From positions 124,001-188,000 of the forward strand of contig CP034537.1 in assembly GCA_004000515.1 (NCBI GenBank): a DNA stretch of 64,000 nt, written 5' to 3'. The first letter of the stretch is position 1. Every line of letters starts with the position of its first letter. The notes beneath the pieces were generated by a model, which did no database searches, was not told the DNA's origin, and saw only the letters and a list, made by a program, of their open reading frames with translations. Positions 1-8,873 of this stretch are shown here, piece by piece. This stretch comes from Pseudomonas poae (GTDB taxonomy: Bacteria; Pseudomonadota; Gammaproteobacteria; Pseudomonadales; Pseudomonadaceae). The translations under genes were made by a program, and so were the position numbers.

Positions 1-1
1 C

Positions 2-1423
2 TCGGACGCGTTCAGCCTGAAGCTTGAGCACGACTTTAACGACGCCGTGTCCGTGCGCAACTTCACCCGCGTTGAACGCGTGCGCCAAGACTTGCGCGCC
101 TCCGGCCCCGAAGGCGCGCAAGCCGGCTGCCTGGCCAGCGGCACCCAGATTACCGGCGCGCCTTGCGCCGCAGGCCTGAAGCCGGGCTTCTTCCAGCCGA
201 GCGGCGGCTCGCTGGGCAACGAGCGCAACACCCAGAACAAGATGTTCACCAACCAGACGGACGTGACCAGCCACTTCAGCACGGGCTTTATCGACCATAC
301 GCTGGTGACCGGCATCGCCATCAGCCGCGAGGAATACGAAGCGGATACCGGAAAATGGCTGACCAACAGCAACGGCAGCACGATAGTGCCGCCGCCGGTC
401 AGTTTCAGTGACCCGAATTCCTATTGGTCAGGCCCCGTCAACTTCACCCGTGCAGCCCACGTCGATGGTGCGTTGAACAACCGCGCCGCCTACGCCTTCG
501 ACACGCTCAAACTGAACCCGCAATGGGAAATCAACGGTGGCTTGCGCTACGAGCACAACGCGGGCAGCTCAGTCAGCAATGCCTACTCCGCCACCGGCGT
601 GGAAACACCGGGCACCCGCTATGGCCAAGCGGATGACCTGACGTCCTATCGCCTGGCATTGGTTTACAAACCTGCGGAGAACGGCAGCTTCTACGTCGCC
701 TATGGCAACAGCAAGACCCCGTCTCAAGCCAGCGTCAACGGCGGTTGCTACACCCCGGCCAAAACCTCAAGTGTGGCCACCAATAACTGCAACGTCGCCC
801 CGGAAACCGCCGTCAGCTATGAAATGGGCACCAAGTGGGACTTCCTCGACAACGCCCTGTCGGTCACCGGCGCGATCTTCCGCAATGACCGCACCAACTA
901 CAAGGTTGCCGATAACGACCCAACCAACCTGAGCGGCACGCAAACCCTGGACGGTAAAGCGCGGGCCGATGGCGTGGCATTGGGCCTGAGCGGTGCATTG
1001 ACCGATCGCTGGAAGGTCTTCGCCAACTACACCTACCTCGACACCCGCGTACTGCGCAGTGCCAGCGACTACACCCTGGCGACGACCGGTATCGATACGC
1101 AGAAAGGTGAACCGCTGCCGTTCACGCCAAAACACGCGGCCAGCCTCTGGACGGTGTACGACCTGCCATACGACTTCCAGGTGGGCTACGGCATCACCGC
1201 GCAGTCCAAGCAGTATCTGGTGAGCGCCGCCGGAGCACCGACTGCGCCCGGCTACGCGGTGCAGCGCGCGATGCTGGGTTACAAGGTGAACAAACAGTTG
1301 AACCTGCAGTTGAACGTCAACAACCTGTTCGACAAGGAATACCTGACGCGCATCCGTAACAACGGTTGGGCCGTTCCGGGTGATGGTCGTGCGGCGGTGG
1401 TGTCGGCCGACTATACGTTCTGA
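2..1423 (+). CDS. TonB-dependent siderophore receptor, C-terminal part (5' end outside window)
   Basis: Outer-membrane receptor that imports a ferric siderophore using TonB energy. The reading frame is open from base 2 with no start, so the signal peptide, plug and first strands lie outside the window. What is visible is about 473 residues of alternating amphipathic beta strands. The C-terminal signature follows: NNLFDKEY, then a last strand ending in aromatic Phe (DYTF), as expected for BAM-dependent porin assembly. Motifs such as YRLALVYKP and YVAYGNSKTPSQ are typical of FpvA/FhuE-like siderophore receptors. A strong terminator follows 12 bases after the stop, so it is not co-transcribed with the amino acid transporter downstream. 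The siderophore cannot be told from this part. Confidence 0.88.
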   Translation, partial: SDAFSLKLEHDFNDAVSVRNFTRVERVRQDLRASGPEGAQAGCLASGTQITGAPCAAGLKPGFFQPSGGSLGNERNTQNKMFTNQTDVTSHFSTGFIDHTLVTGIAISREEYEADTGKWLTNSNGSTIVPPPVSFSDPNSYWSGPVNFTRAAHVDGALNNRAAYAFDTLKLNPQWEINGGLRYEHNAGSSVSNAYSATGVETPGTRYGQADDLTSYRLALVYKPAENGSFYVAYGNSKTPSQASVNGGCYTPAKTSSVATNNCNVAPETAVSYEMGTKWDFLDNALSVTGAIFRNDRTNYKVADNDPTNLSGTQTLDGKARADGVALGLSGALTDRWKVFANYTYLDTRVLRSASDYTLATTGIDTQKGEPLPFTPKHAASLWTVYDLPYDFQVGYGITAQSKQYLVSAAGAPTAPGYAVQRAMLGYKVNKQLNLQLNVNNLFDKEYLTRIRNNGWAVPGDGRAAVVSADYTF

Positions 1424-1434
1424 TCACTTCGTTG

Positions 1435-1471
1435 GAAAAAGCCCCGCAGCTAACCCTCGCGGGGCTTTTTC
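1435..1471 (+). terminator. Rho-independent terminator after the TonB receptor
   Basis: Perfect 13-base inverted repeat GAAAAAGCCCCGC / GCGGGGCTTTTTC with an 11-base loop. The GC-rich stem is followed by a T-tract. It starts 12 bases after the receptor stop codon. Confidence 0.9.
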
Positions 1472-1497
1472 ACGTCCGATGATCGCGCCGCCGGCCA

Positions 1498-1511
1498 TTC
1501 GGTTTTCCGAA
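1498..1511. promoter_or_regulatory. AauR-type enhancer box 1
   Basis: TTCGGTTTTCCGAA is a perfect match to TTCGG-N4-CCGAA, the motif I recall for the P. putida response regulator AauR. It lies about 120 bases upstream of the sigma-54 promoter of aatJ, a normal enhancer distance. AauR itself is encoded in the same gene group. Confidence 0.75.
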
Positions 1512-1528
1512 CACCACCCCCAACCCTA

Positions 1529-1542
1529 TTCGGTTTGCCGGA
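1529..1542. promoter_or_regulatory. AauR-type enhancer box 2
   Basis: TTCGGTTTGCCGGA matches TTCGG-N4-CCGAA at nine of ten fixed positions. It is centred 31 bases (about three helical turns) from box 1, so the two sites would face the same side of the DNA. This suits cooperative binding of an NtrC-type activator. Confidence 0.65.
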
Positions 1543-1617
1543 CTCCCGGGTTAAAAACTCCTCGTCACACAAATTTAATCTCGATACAAATCAAGTAGTT
1601 AACCTTTTATTCCTGGT

Positions 1618-1635
1618 CTGGCACGACTCATGCTC
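1618..1635 (+). promoter_or_regulatory. Sigma-54 (-24/-12) promoter of aatJQMP
   Basis: CTGGCACGACTCATGCTC contains GG (1620-1621), exactly ten bases, then GC (1632-1633). It matches the consensus TGGCACG-N4-TTGCW at nearly all positions. Transcription would begin near 1645, about 100 bases before aatJ. The region 1472-1746 holds no gene, only this promoter and the two AauR-type boxes. Confidence 0.85.
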
Positions 1636-1746
1636 TACACTCCCTGACGATTGCCTGAGACGCCTCAGGAGCCGTCACGGGCATTCGCTGTACAAGAGAG
1701 CCGTTTAGCCGGCTTCATAAAAAAAACAAATGTCGAGGAAGTATTG

Positions 1747-2673
1747 ATGCGCATCGTTCCCCATATCCTGGGCGCAGCTATCGCTGCTGCTCTGATCAGC
1801 ACTCCAGTTTTCGCCGCCGAACTCACCGGCACACTGAAGAAAATCAACGACTCCGGCACCATCACCCTCGCGCACCGCGACAGCTCCATTCCGTTTTCCT
1901 ACATCGCGGATGGTTCGGGCAAACCTGTGGGCTACTCCCACGACGTTCAGCTGGCTGTTGTCGAAGCCCTGAAAAAAGACCTGAACAAACCCGATCTCAA
2001 GGTCAAGTACAACCTCGTTACCTCGCAAACCCGTATCCCGTTGATCCAGAACGGCACCGCGGACCTCGAGTGCGGCTCCACCACCAACAACGCCGAGCGC
2101 GCCCAGCAAGTCGACTTCACCGTCAACATCTTCGAGATCGGCACCCGTCTGCTGGTCAAGAAAGACAAGGATGGCAAGCCGTCCTACGCTGATTTTGCCG
2201 ATCTCAAAGGCAAGAACGTCGTGACCACCGCTGGCACCACGTCCGAGCGCATCATCAAAGCGATGAACGCCGACAAGCAAATGGGCATGAACGTCATCTC
2301 CGCCAAAGACCACGGCGAATCCTTCCAGATGCTGGAAAGCGGCCGTGCCGTCGCCTTCATGATGGACGACGCGCTGCTGGCCGGTGAAGAAGCCAAGGCC
2401 AAGAAGCCGGATGACTGGGTTATCACCGGTACTCCGCAGTCCTTCGAAGCCTACGCATGCATGGTTCGTAAAGACGACCCTGCGTTCAAGAAAGCTGTCG
2501 ATGACGCCATCGTTGGCCTGTACAAATCCGGCGAGATCAACAAGATCTACAGCAAGTGGTTCGAGAGCCCGATTCCACCAAAAGGCCTGAACCTGAACTT
2601 CCCGATGAGCGAGAAGGTGAAGGAGCTGATCGCCAACCCAAGCGACAAGCCAGCGCCTGACGTAAAAATCTGA
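1747..2673 (+). CDS. aatJ: Glutamate/aspartate ABC transporter, periplasmic binding protein
   Basis: Captures acidic amino acids in the periplasm and delivers them to the AatQ/AatM permease. The protein has 308 residues, usual for the GltI/AatJ family. A signal peptide covers about residues 1-23 (two Ala-rich hydrophobic stretches, then VFAAE), followed by the SBP_bac_3 fold. Recognisable family stretches are LAHRDSSIPFSYI near the N-terminus, TADLECGSTTNN in the ligand pocket, and the KSGEINKIYSKWF region near the C-terminus. I chose the ATG at 1747 because it has a GAGGAAG ribosome site and yields a clean signal peptide; the open frame extends upstream without one. It heads the operon aatJQMP-aauSR, the order I recall from P. 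putida. Confidence 0.93.
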   Translation: MRIVPHILGAAIAAALISTPVFAAELTGTLKKINDSGTITLAHRDSSIPFSYIADGSGKPVGYSHDVQLAVVEALKKDLNKPDLKVKYNLVTSQTRIPLIQNGTADLECGSTTNNAERAQQVDFTVNIFEIGTRLLVKKDKDGKPSYADFADLKGKNVVTTAGTTSERIIKAMNADKQMGMNVISAKDHGESFQMLESGRAVAFMMDDALLAGEEAKAKKPDDWVITGTPQSFEAYACMVRKDDPAFKKAVDDAIVGLYKSGEINKIYSKWFESPIPPKGLNLNFPMSEKVKELIANPSDKPAPDVKI

Positions 2674-2866
2674 TACCTGACTAAGCTTATCTCCTGAGGG
2701 AGCCAACCCTCCCTCAGGCGTCTGTTACTACCTGCTGGTTTTATTTTGGAACACTCGACCTGGCGGTTTTCGAGCCGATCTTGTGTGCCTGGCGTTCGCC
2801 GCCGGGCGGGAATGGATTTTCCCCAAGCGGGTGCTTGTACATTGATCGATCTCGAGGGAGACCCTA

Positions 2867-3613
2867 ATGAATTACAACTGGGACTGGGGCGTGTTCTTCA
2901 AGTCCACCGGCGTTGGCAGCGAGACTTATCTCGACTGGTACATCGCTGGTTTGGGCTGGACCATCGCCATCGCTGTCGTGGCATGGATTATCGCCTTGCT
3001 GCTGGGCTCCATTCTGGGGGTCATGCGCACCGTGCCAAACCGCATCGTATCGGGCATCGCGACCTGCTACGTGGAACTGTTTCGTAACGTGCCGCTGCTG
3101 GTGCAGCTGTTCATCTGGTACTTCCTGATACCCGACCTGCTGCCGCAAAACCTGCAGGACTGGTACAAGCAAGACCTCAACCCGACCACGTCGGCCTACC
3201 TGAGCGTCGTAGTGTGCCTCGGCCTGTTCACCGCCGCTCGTGTGTGTGAGCAAGTGCGTACGGGTATCCAGGCGCTGCCACGTGGCCAGGAATCTGCCGC
3301 GCGCGCCATGGGCTTCAAGCTGCCGCAGATCTACTGGAACGTGCTGCTGCCCCAGGCGTACCGGATCATCATTCCGCCGCTTACCTCGGAATTCCTCAAC
3401 GTCTTCAAGAACTCCTCCGTGGCGTCCTTGATCGGCCTGATGGAGTTGCTGGCGCAAACCAAACAGACCGCCGAATTCTCGGCCAACCTGTTTGAAGCCT
3501 TCACCCTGGCCACGCTGATCTACTTCACCCTGAACATGAGCTTGATGTTGCTTATGCGCGTGATCGAGAAGAAAGTCGCAGTGCCCGGCCTGATCTCCGT
3601 GGGGGGTAAATAA
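2867..3613 (+). CDS. aatQ: Glutamate/aspartate ABC transporter permease
   Basis: One of two inner-membrane subunits forming the translocation path for acidic amino acids. The 248-residue length matches GltJ/AatQ. The N-terminus MNYNWDWGVFF precedes the first membrane helix (about residues 28-50). The central fold has about five helices and the cytoplasmic EAA loop (ARAMGFKLPQIYWNVLLPQAYR, given here only by its key region near 144-165) that docks on the ATPase. A GAGGGAGAC ribosome site precedes the start. The stop overlaps the next start (TAATG), so translation is coupled to aatM. The 193-base gap after aatJ holds no gene and may let the binding protein be made in excess. Confidence 0.92.
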   Translation: MNYNWDWGVFFKSTGVGSETYLDWYIAGLGWTIAIAVVAWIIALLLGSILGVMRTVPNRIVSGIATCYVELFRNVPLLVQLFIWYFLIPDLLPQNLQDWYKQDLNPTTSAYLSVVVCLGLFTAARVCEQVRTGIQALPRGQESAARAMGFKLPQIYWNVLLPQAYRIIIPPLTSEFLNVFKNSSVASLIGLMELLAQTKQTAEFSANLFEAFTLATLIYFTLNMSLMLLMRVIEKKVAVPGLISVGGK

Positions 3614-4284
3614 TGGACTTCGATTTCAGCGGCATCATCCCCGCAATCCCAGGCCTGTGGAACGGCATGGTCATGACCTTGCAGTTGATGGTCATGGGCG
3701 TGGTCGGCGGCATCGCGTTGGGCACCGTGCTTGCGCTGATGCGCCTGTCGTCCAGCAAACTGCTGTCACGCCTGGCCGGCGCCTACGTGAACTACTTCCG
3801 CTCGATCCCGCTACTGTTGGTGATCACCTGGTTCTACCTGGCGGTGCCATTCGTGCTGCGCTGGATCACTGGCGAAGACACCCCGATCGGTGCGTTCACT
3901 TCCTGCGTCGTGGCTTTCATGATGTTCGAAGCCGCGTACTTCTGTGAAATCGTGCGGGCCGGCGTGCAGTCGATCCCCAAGGGCCAGATGGGCGCAGCGC
4001 AAGCGATGGGCATGACCTATGGCCAGACCATGCGCCTGATCATCCTGCCCCAGGCGTTCCGCAAGATGACCCCGTTGCTGCTGCAACAGTCGATCATCCT
4101 GTTCCAGGACACCTCGCTGGTCTACACCGTGGGCCTGGTGGACTTCCTCAACTCCGCCCGCTCCAACGGCGACATCATCGGCCGCTCCAATGAGTTCCTG
4201 ATCTTTGCCGGTGTCGTCTACTTCATCATCAGCTTTTCCGCCTCGCTGCTGGTCAAGCGTCTGCAAAAAAGGTTTGCCGTATGA
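3613..4284 (+). CDS. aatM: Glutamate/aspartate ABC transporter permease
   Basis: Second permease subunit, 223 residues, GltK/AatM family. It has the same five-helix BPD_transp fold as AatQ, with the EAA loop near residues 130-150 ([14 protein letters not shown] region). The start codon overlaps the stop of aatQ by one base, and its own stop overlaps the start of aatP (ATGA). The three transporter genes are therefore translationally coupled. The family is known to pair with AatQ as a heterodimer in the inner membrane. Confidence 0.92.
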   Translation: MDFDFSGIIPAIPGLWNGMVMTLQLMVMGVVGGIALGTVLALMRLSSSKLLSRLAGAYVNYFRSIPLLLVITWFYLAVPFVLRWITGEDTPIGAFTSCVVAFMMFEAAYFCEIVRAGVQSIPKGQMGAAQAMGMTYGQTMRLIILPQAFRKMTPLLLQQSIILFQDTSLVYTVGLVDFLNSARSNGDIIGRSNEFLIFAGVVYFIISFSASLLVKRLQKRFAV

Positions 4285-5015
4285 TCTCTATCAAGAACAT
4301 CAACAAGTGGTATGGCGACTTCCAAGTGCTGACCGATTGCAGCACTGATGTCAAAAAAGGCGAAGTGATCGTGGTGTGCGGGCCGTCCGGCTCGGGCAAA
4401 TCCACCCTGATCAAGTGCGTCAACGCGCTGGAACCGTTCCAGAAGGGCGACATCGTGGTCGACGGCACCTCCATCGCCGACCCGAAGACCAACCTGCCGA
4501 AACTCCGCTCGCGCGTGGGCATGGTGTTCCAGCACTTTGAGCTGTTCCCACACCTGACCATCACCGAAAACCTGACCATCGCACAGATCAAGGTACTCGG
4601 CCGCAGCAAGGAAGAGGCCACCAAGAAAGGCCTGCAACTGCTCGACCGCGTTGGCCTGTCGGCGCATGCCCACAAGCATCCGGGCCAGTTGTCTGGCGGC
4701 CAGCAACAACGTGTGGCTATCGCCCGCGCGCTGGCCATGGACCCGATCGTCATGCTGTTCGACGAACCGACCTCCGCCCTCGACCCGGAAATGGTCAACG
4801 AAGTGCTGGACGTGATGGTGCAACTGGCTCACGAAGGCATGACCATGATGTGCGTAACCCACGAAATGGGCTTTGCCCGCAAAGTGGCCGACCGCGTGAT
4901 CTTCATGGACGCCGGCAAGATCATCGAAGACTGCCCGAAAGAAGAGTTCTTCGGCGACATCAGCGCCCGCTCCGAACGCGCGCAGCACTTCCTTGAGAAA
5001 ATCCTGCAGCACTAA
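4281..5015 (+). CDS. aatP: Glutamate/aspartate ABC transporter ATP-binding protein
   Basis: ATPase that powers uptake through AatQ/AatM. The 244 residues contain a Walker A (GPSGSGKS, residues 34-41), a Q-loop ([10 protein letters not shown]), the ABC signature (LSGGQQQR, near 138), a Walker B ([11 protein letters not shown]) and the switch His (CVTHEMG). All expected catalytic residues are present. The start overlaps the aatM stop by four bases. A REPIN separates it from aauS, which could lower read-through into the regulators or stabilise the transporter mRNA. Confidence 0.94.
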   Translation: MISIKNINKWYGDFQVLTDCSTDVKKGEVIVVCGPSGSGKSTLIKCVNALEPFQKGDIVVDGTSIADPKTNLPKLRSRVGMVFQHFELFPHLTITENLTIAQIKVLGRSKEEATKKGLQLLDRVGLSAHAHKHPGQLSGGQQQRVAIARALAMDPIVMLFDEPTSALDPEMVNEVLDVMVQLAHEGMTMMCVTHEMGFARKVADRVIFMDAGKIIEDCPKEEFFGDISARSERAQHFLEKILQH

Positions 5016-5049
5016 AACCGGCCTTGTTCTCCTGTGGGAACCGGATTTG

Positions 5050-5136
5050 TGTGGGAGCTGGCTTGCCTGCGATGCAGACACCTCGGTCTATCAATAGAAC
5101 CGCGGCGATCCTATCGCAGGCAAGCCAGCTCCCACA
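5050..5136. repeat. REPIN (paired REP palindromes)
   Basis: Two inverted copies of TGTGGGAGCTGGCTTGCCTG flank a variable centre (5074-5112). It sits between aatP and aauS. The same family recurs six more times in this window, always outside genes. Such elements are mobilised by RAYT transposases, none of which is encoded here. Confidence 0.92.
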
Positions 5137-5188
5137 TAAGCAGGTTCGTGGCGGGGCCAACAGCTCTGGTTGACCCAAGGCATCTGTG

Positions 5189-7095
5189 ATGAAATGCGAC
5201 CCCAATCAATATCGCGCCGCGCCGCCATCACTTGCCGTGAAGCCTCGTCTGATTCGCCAGCTGTTCCTGCCGCCGTTGATCGTCGCCCTGATGATCGGCT
5301 TGGGTTTTATCGGCTTCTGGGTCAGTGAGTACTATGGCATCCGCACCCTCAGCGACACCGGCGAACGCCAGTTGGAGCTGCACGCCCGCACCGTCGAGAG
5401 CGAACTGAGCAAATACACCTACCTGCCCAGCCTCCTGGAACTGGAGTCCAGCGTTTCCAAGTTGCTGGCCGACCCGAGCCAGGAAACCCGCAAGACCGTC
5501 AACGATTACCTCGAAGGCCTGAACCGACGCAGTCGCAGCCGCGCCATCTACGTGATGGACACCACCGGCCGTGTGCTGGCCACCAGCAACTGGCGCGATG
5601 CCGACAGTTACCAGGGTGAAGACCTGTCCTTCCGTGCCTATTTCCAGAATGCCGTACGTGGCCAACCCGGGCGCTTCTACGGTATCGGCAGCACCAACGG
5701 TGAACCCGGTTATTACCTGGCCCATGGCCTGGAAGAACACGGCAAAATCATCGGCGTGGCCGTGGTCAAGGTGCGCCTAGAAGCGCTGGAAGAACGCTGG
5801 CAGCGCGCTCGCCTCGAAGCCTTTGTGAGCGACGAGAACGGCATCATCATCCTCTCCAGCGACCCGGCCCGCCGCCTCAAGGCCGTGCGGCCGCTGAGCG
5901 ATGATACTAAAGAGCGCCTGGCCCACAGCCTGCAATATTACTGGGCCACGCTCAACGAACTCGAACCCCTGGCCCGCGAACGCCTCAACGAAGGCACTGA
6001 GAAGCTCACGTTCCCGGCCAACAGCGAAGTGGTCAACGACGAGCACGAAGTCAGCTACCTGGCGCAGACGCGTCCGCTCAACGACACGCCGTGGAACTTC
6101 ACCCTGCTCACGCCGCTGAATGACCTGCGCCGCGCCGCGATCAACCAGGGCATCCTGGTGGCCGTCGCTTTTGGTTTGGTGGCGTTCTTGTTGATCGCCT
6201 GGAACGAGCGGCGCAAGGTCATCGCCACCCGCCTCGCTGCGCGAGAAGCCTTGCAGGAAGCCAACAGCCAACTGGAGCGTCGGATTGCCGAACGCACCGC
6301 CGACTTGCGCGCCAGCAACGAACGGCTCAAGGGCCAGATCCGCGAACGACGCCAGGCCGAAGAAACCCTGCGCCGCGCCCAGGATGAACTGGTGCAGGCC
6401 GGCAAATTGGCGGCCATCGGCCAGATGTCCACCAGCATCGCCCACGAACTCAACCAGCCCTTGGCCGCGCTGCGCACCTTGTCCGGCAACACCGTGCGTT
6501 TCCTCGAACGCGGCGCCTTGGACACCGCCAGCGCCAACCTCAAGACCATCAACGAACTGATCGACCGCATGGGCCGCATCACCGCCAGCCTGCGCTCCTT
6601 TGCCCGGCGCGGTGACGATCAAGGCGAGGCCAGCCTGACGAAAGCGGTGGATGCCGCGTTCCAGGTACTCGGCGCACGCCTGGACAGCCTGCCGCTAACC
6701 CTGCACAGCGACTTTTCCCCGCGCAATTGCAGATCGACCAGACGCGCCTGGAGCAGATCCTGGTCAACCTGATCGGCAATGCCCTCGACGCCATGCAAGC
6801 CCAGCCGGCCCCGCAACTGTGGCTGGAAGGCAGCACCTGCGAAGGTAAATACCGCCTGCTGGTGCGCGACAACGGCCACGGCATCGACCCCGAGGCGCGC
6901 AAGCATTTGTTCGAACCGTTCTTCACCACCAAACCCGGCGAACAAGGCCTGGGCCTGGGCCTGACCCTGTCCGCCAGCCTCGCGGCGGCCACCGGCGGCA
7001 ACCTCGCCGTGGAGCACCCCGCCGGTGGTGGTACTGCCTTTGTCTTGTGCCTGCCGTTGGTGGGCGCTCAAAAGCTGAGTCCACATGAATACTGA
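5189..7095 (+). CDS. aauS: Sensor histidine kinase for acidic amino acids (one frameshift near 6725)
   Basis: Inner-membrane kinase of the DctB type that signals to AauR. Membrane helix 1 spans about residues 25-48, a periplasmic double-PAS-like sensor about 50-310, and helix 2 about 315-338. A coiled coil follows, then HisKA with SIAHELNQPLAALR (phospho-His) and HATPase_c with NLIGNALDAM, DNGHGID and GLGLGL. The frame breaks near 6722-6728: restoring one base joins LHSDFSPR to LQIDQTRLEQ and gives 635 residues, the usual family length. A sequence error is likely. I start at ATG 5189; a GTG just before it is possible. The gene overlaps aauR by 11 bases. Confidence 0.88.
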
Positions 7096-8422
7096 CCCTA
7101 AAGACCTCACCGTCCTGATTGTCGAAGACGATCCCCATGTGCTGCTCGGCTGCCAGCAGGCCCTGACCCTGGAAGACATTCCCAGCGTCGGCGTGGGCAG
7201 TGCCGAAGAGGCGCTGAAGCGCATCGGCGAGAACTTCGCGGGCATTGTGATCAGCGATATCCGCCTGCCGGGCATCGACGGCCTGGAGTTGCTCACCCGC
7301 CTCAAGGCCCTGGATAAAAGCCTGCCGGTGGTGTTGATCACAGGCCATGGTGATATCTCCATGGCGGTCGGCGCGATGCGCAACGGCGCCTACGATTTCA
7401 TGGAGAAACCCTTCTCCCCGAACGCCTGGTGGACGTGGCCCGCCGAGCCCTGGAACAACGCGGGCTGGCCCGAGAAGTGTGGTCGCTGCGTCGCCAGTTG
7501 GCCGAGCGCGACTCCCTGGAAGGCCGCATCATCGGCCGCTCGCCGGCCATGCAGAACCTGCGCGAATTGATCGCCAACGTCGCCGACACCTCGGCCAACG
7601 TCTTGATCGAAGGCGAGACCGGTACCGGCAAGGAACTGGTCGCCCGTTGCCTGCATGATTTCAGCCGCCGCCACGATCACCAGTTCGTCGCCCTGAACTG
7701 CGGCGGCCTGCCGGAGAACCTGTTCGAAAGCGAGATATTCGGCCACGAAGCCAACGCCTTTACCGGCGCCGGCAAACGCCGTATCGGCAAGATCGAGCAC
7801 GCTCACGAAGGCACGTTGTTCCTCGATGAAGTGGAAAGCATGCCGATCAACCTGCAGATAAAACTGCTGCGCGTGTTGCAGGAACGCACCCTGGAACGCC
7901 TGGGTTCCAACCAGAGCGTAGCGGTGGATTGCCGGGTGATCGCGGCCACCAAGTCCGACCTCGACGAGCTGAGCCGCGCCAGCCAATTTCGCAGCGACCT
8001 GTATTACCGCCTCAACGTGGTCACCCTGGAACTGCCTCCCGCTGCGCGAGCGCCGTGAAGACATCCTGCAATTGTTCGAACACTTCCTGCAGCAGTCGTC
8101 GCTACGTTTTGACCGCAGTGTGCCGGAGCTGGACAACCAGACCCTGTCGACCCTGATGAGCCACGACTGGCCGGGCAACGTACGCGAACTGCGCAACGTC
8201 GCCGAACGTTTCGCCCTTGGCCTGCCCGCCTTCAAGAAAAGCGGCGCCGGCGGCGGCAGCGGTGGCTTGGCCTTTACCGAAGCGGTGGAAGCCTTCGAAC
8301 GCAACCTGCTCAGCGATGCCTTGCAACGCAGCGGCGGCAACTTGACCCAGGCGAGCCAGGAACTGGGGCTGGCCAAGACCACGCTGTTCGACAAGGTCAA
8401 GAAATACGGGTTGAGCCACTGA
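7085..8422 (+). CDS. aauR: Sigma-54-dependent response regulator for acidic amino acid use (two frameshifts)
   Basis: NtrC-family activator that would bind the boxes upstream of aatJ and drive sigma-54 transcription. The receiver domain (residues 1-120) has the phospho-Asp in ISDIRLPGIDG. The AAA+ domain has Walker A GETGTGKE and Walker B LFLDEV. The usual GAFTGA loop reads NAFTGAG, so the first Gly is Asn. A Fis-type helix-turn-helix ends the protein. Two shifts interrupt the frame: C4 at 7416-7419 (one C short, giving SPERLVDVARR) and CCC at 8038-8040 (one C too many, giving LELPPLRERRED). They compensate, giving 445 residues. The stop overlaps glpM by one base. Confidence 0.87.
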
Positions 8423-8760
8423 TGGATCTGCTATTGAAGGCCGCCCTTGGCGCAGCAATGGTGTTGGTCCTGGCGGCGCTGGCCAAGACCAAGAACTACT
8501 ACATCGCAGGTCTGGTGCCGCTGTTTCCGACCTTTGCGCTGATCGCCCATTACATCGTCGGCAAGGGCCGCTCGGTGGAGGATTTAAAGACCACCATCCT
8601 GTTCGGGATGTGGTCGATCATTCCGTACTTTGTGTACCTGGCGACGTTGTACGTGATGGTGGATCGGATGCGGTTGGAGGCGTCGCTGGCGGTAGCAGCA
8701 GTGGCGTGGTTGATCGCCGCTACCGTGCTGGTCAGCGTCTGGGTACGCCTGCACACCTGA
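8422..8760 (+). CDS. glpM: GlpM family inner-membrane protein
   Basis: Small membrane protein of 112 residues with four predicted helices (about residues 5-20, 26-46, 57-77, 84-108). The stretch TKNYYIAGLVPLFPTFALIAHYIVG is characteristic of GlpM and is reported here only by its core, residues 24-48. GlpM was described in P. aeruginosa as a membrane protein affecting alginate production; its biochemical role is not known. The start overlaps the aauR stop by one base, so it is co-translated with the regulator. Confidence 0.8.
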   Translation: MDLLLKAALGAAMVLVLAALAKTKNYYIAGLVPLFPTFALIAHYIVGKGRSVEDLKTTILFGMWSIIPYFVYLATLYVMVDRMRLEASLAVAAVAWLIAATVLVSVWVRLHT

Positions 8761-8778
8761 CCCAACTCGGTCAAAAAC

Positions 8779-8866
8779 TGTGGGAGCTGGCTTGCCTGCG
8801 ATGGCGGTATGTCTGTGCAAGATGGGTGGGCTGATACACCGCTATCGCAGGCAAGCCAGCTCCCAC
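8779..8866. repeat. REPIN between convergent genes
   Basis: Inverted copies of GTGGGAGCTGGCTTGCCTGCGAT surround a centre of about 42 bases. It lies between the ends of glpM and the convergent response regulator, where it could also act as a bidirectional transcript end. Confidence 0.92.
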
Positions 8867-8873
8867 CTTTAGA

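Noticed and set aside
1705..2706. 333-codon minus-strand open frame opposite aatJ
   Set aside because: Shadow frame; aatJ has a signal peptide and transporter context.
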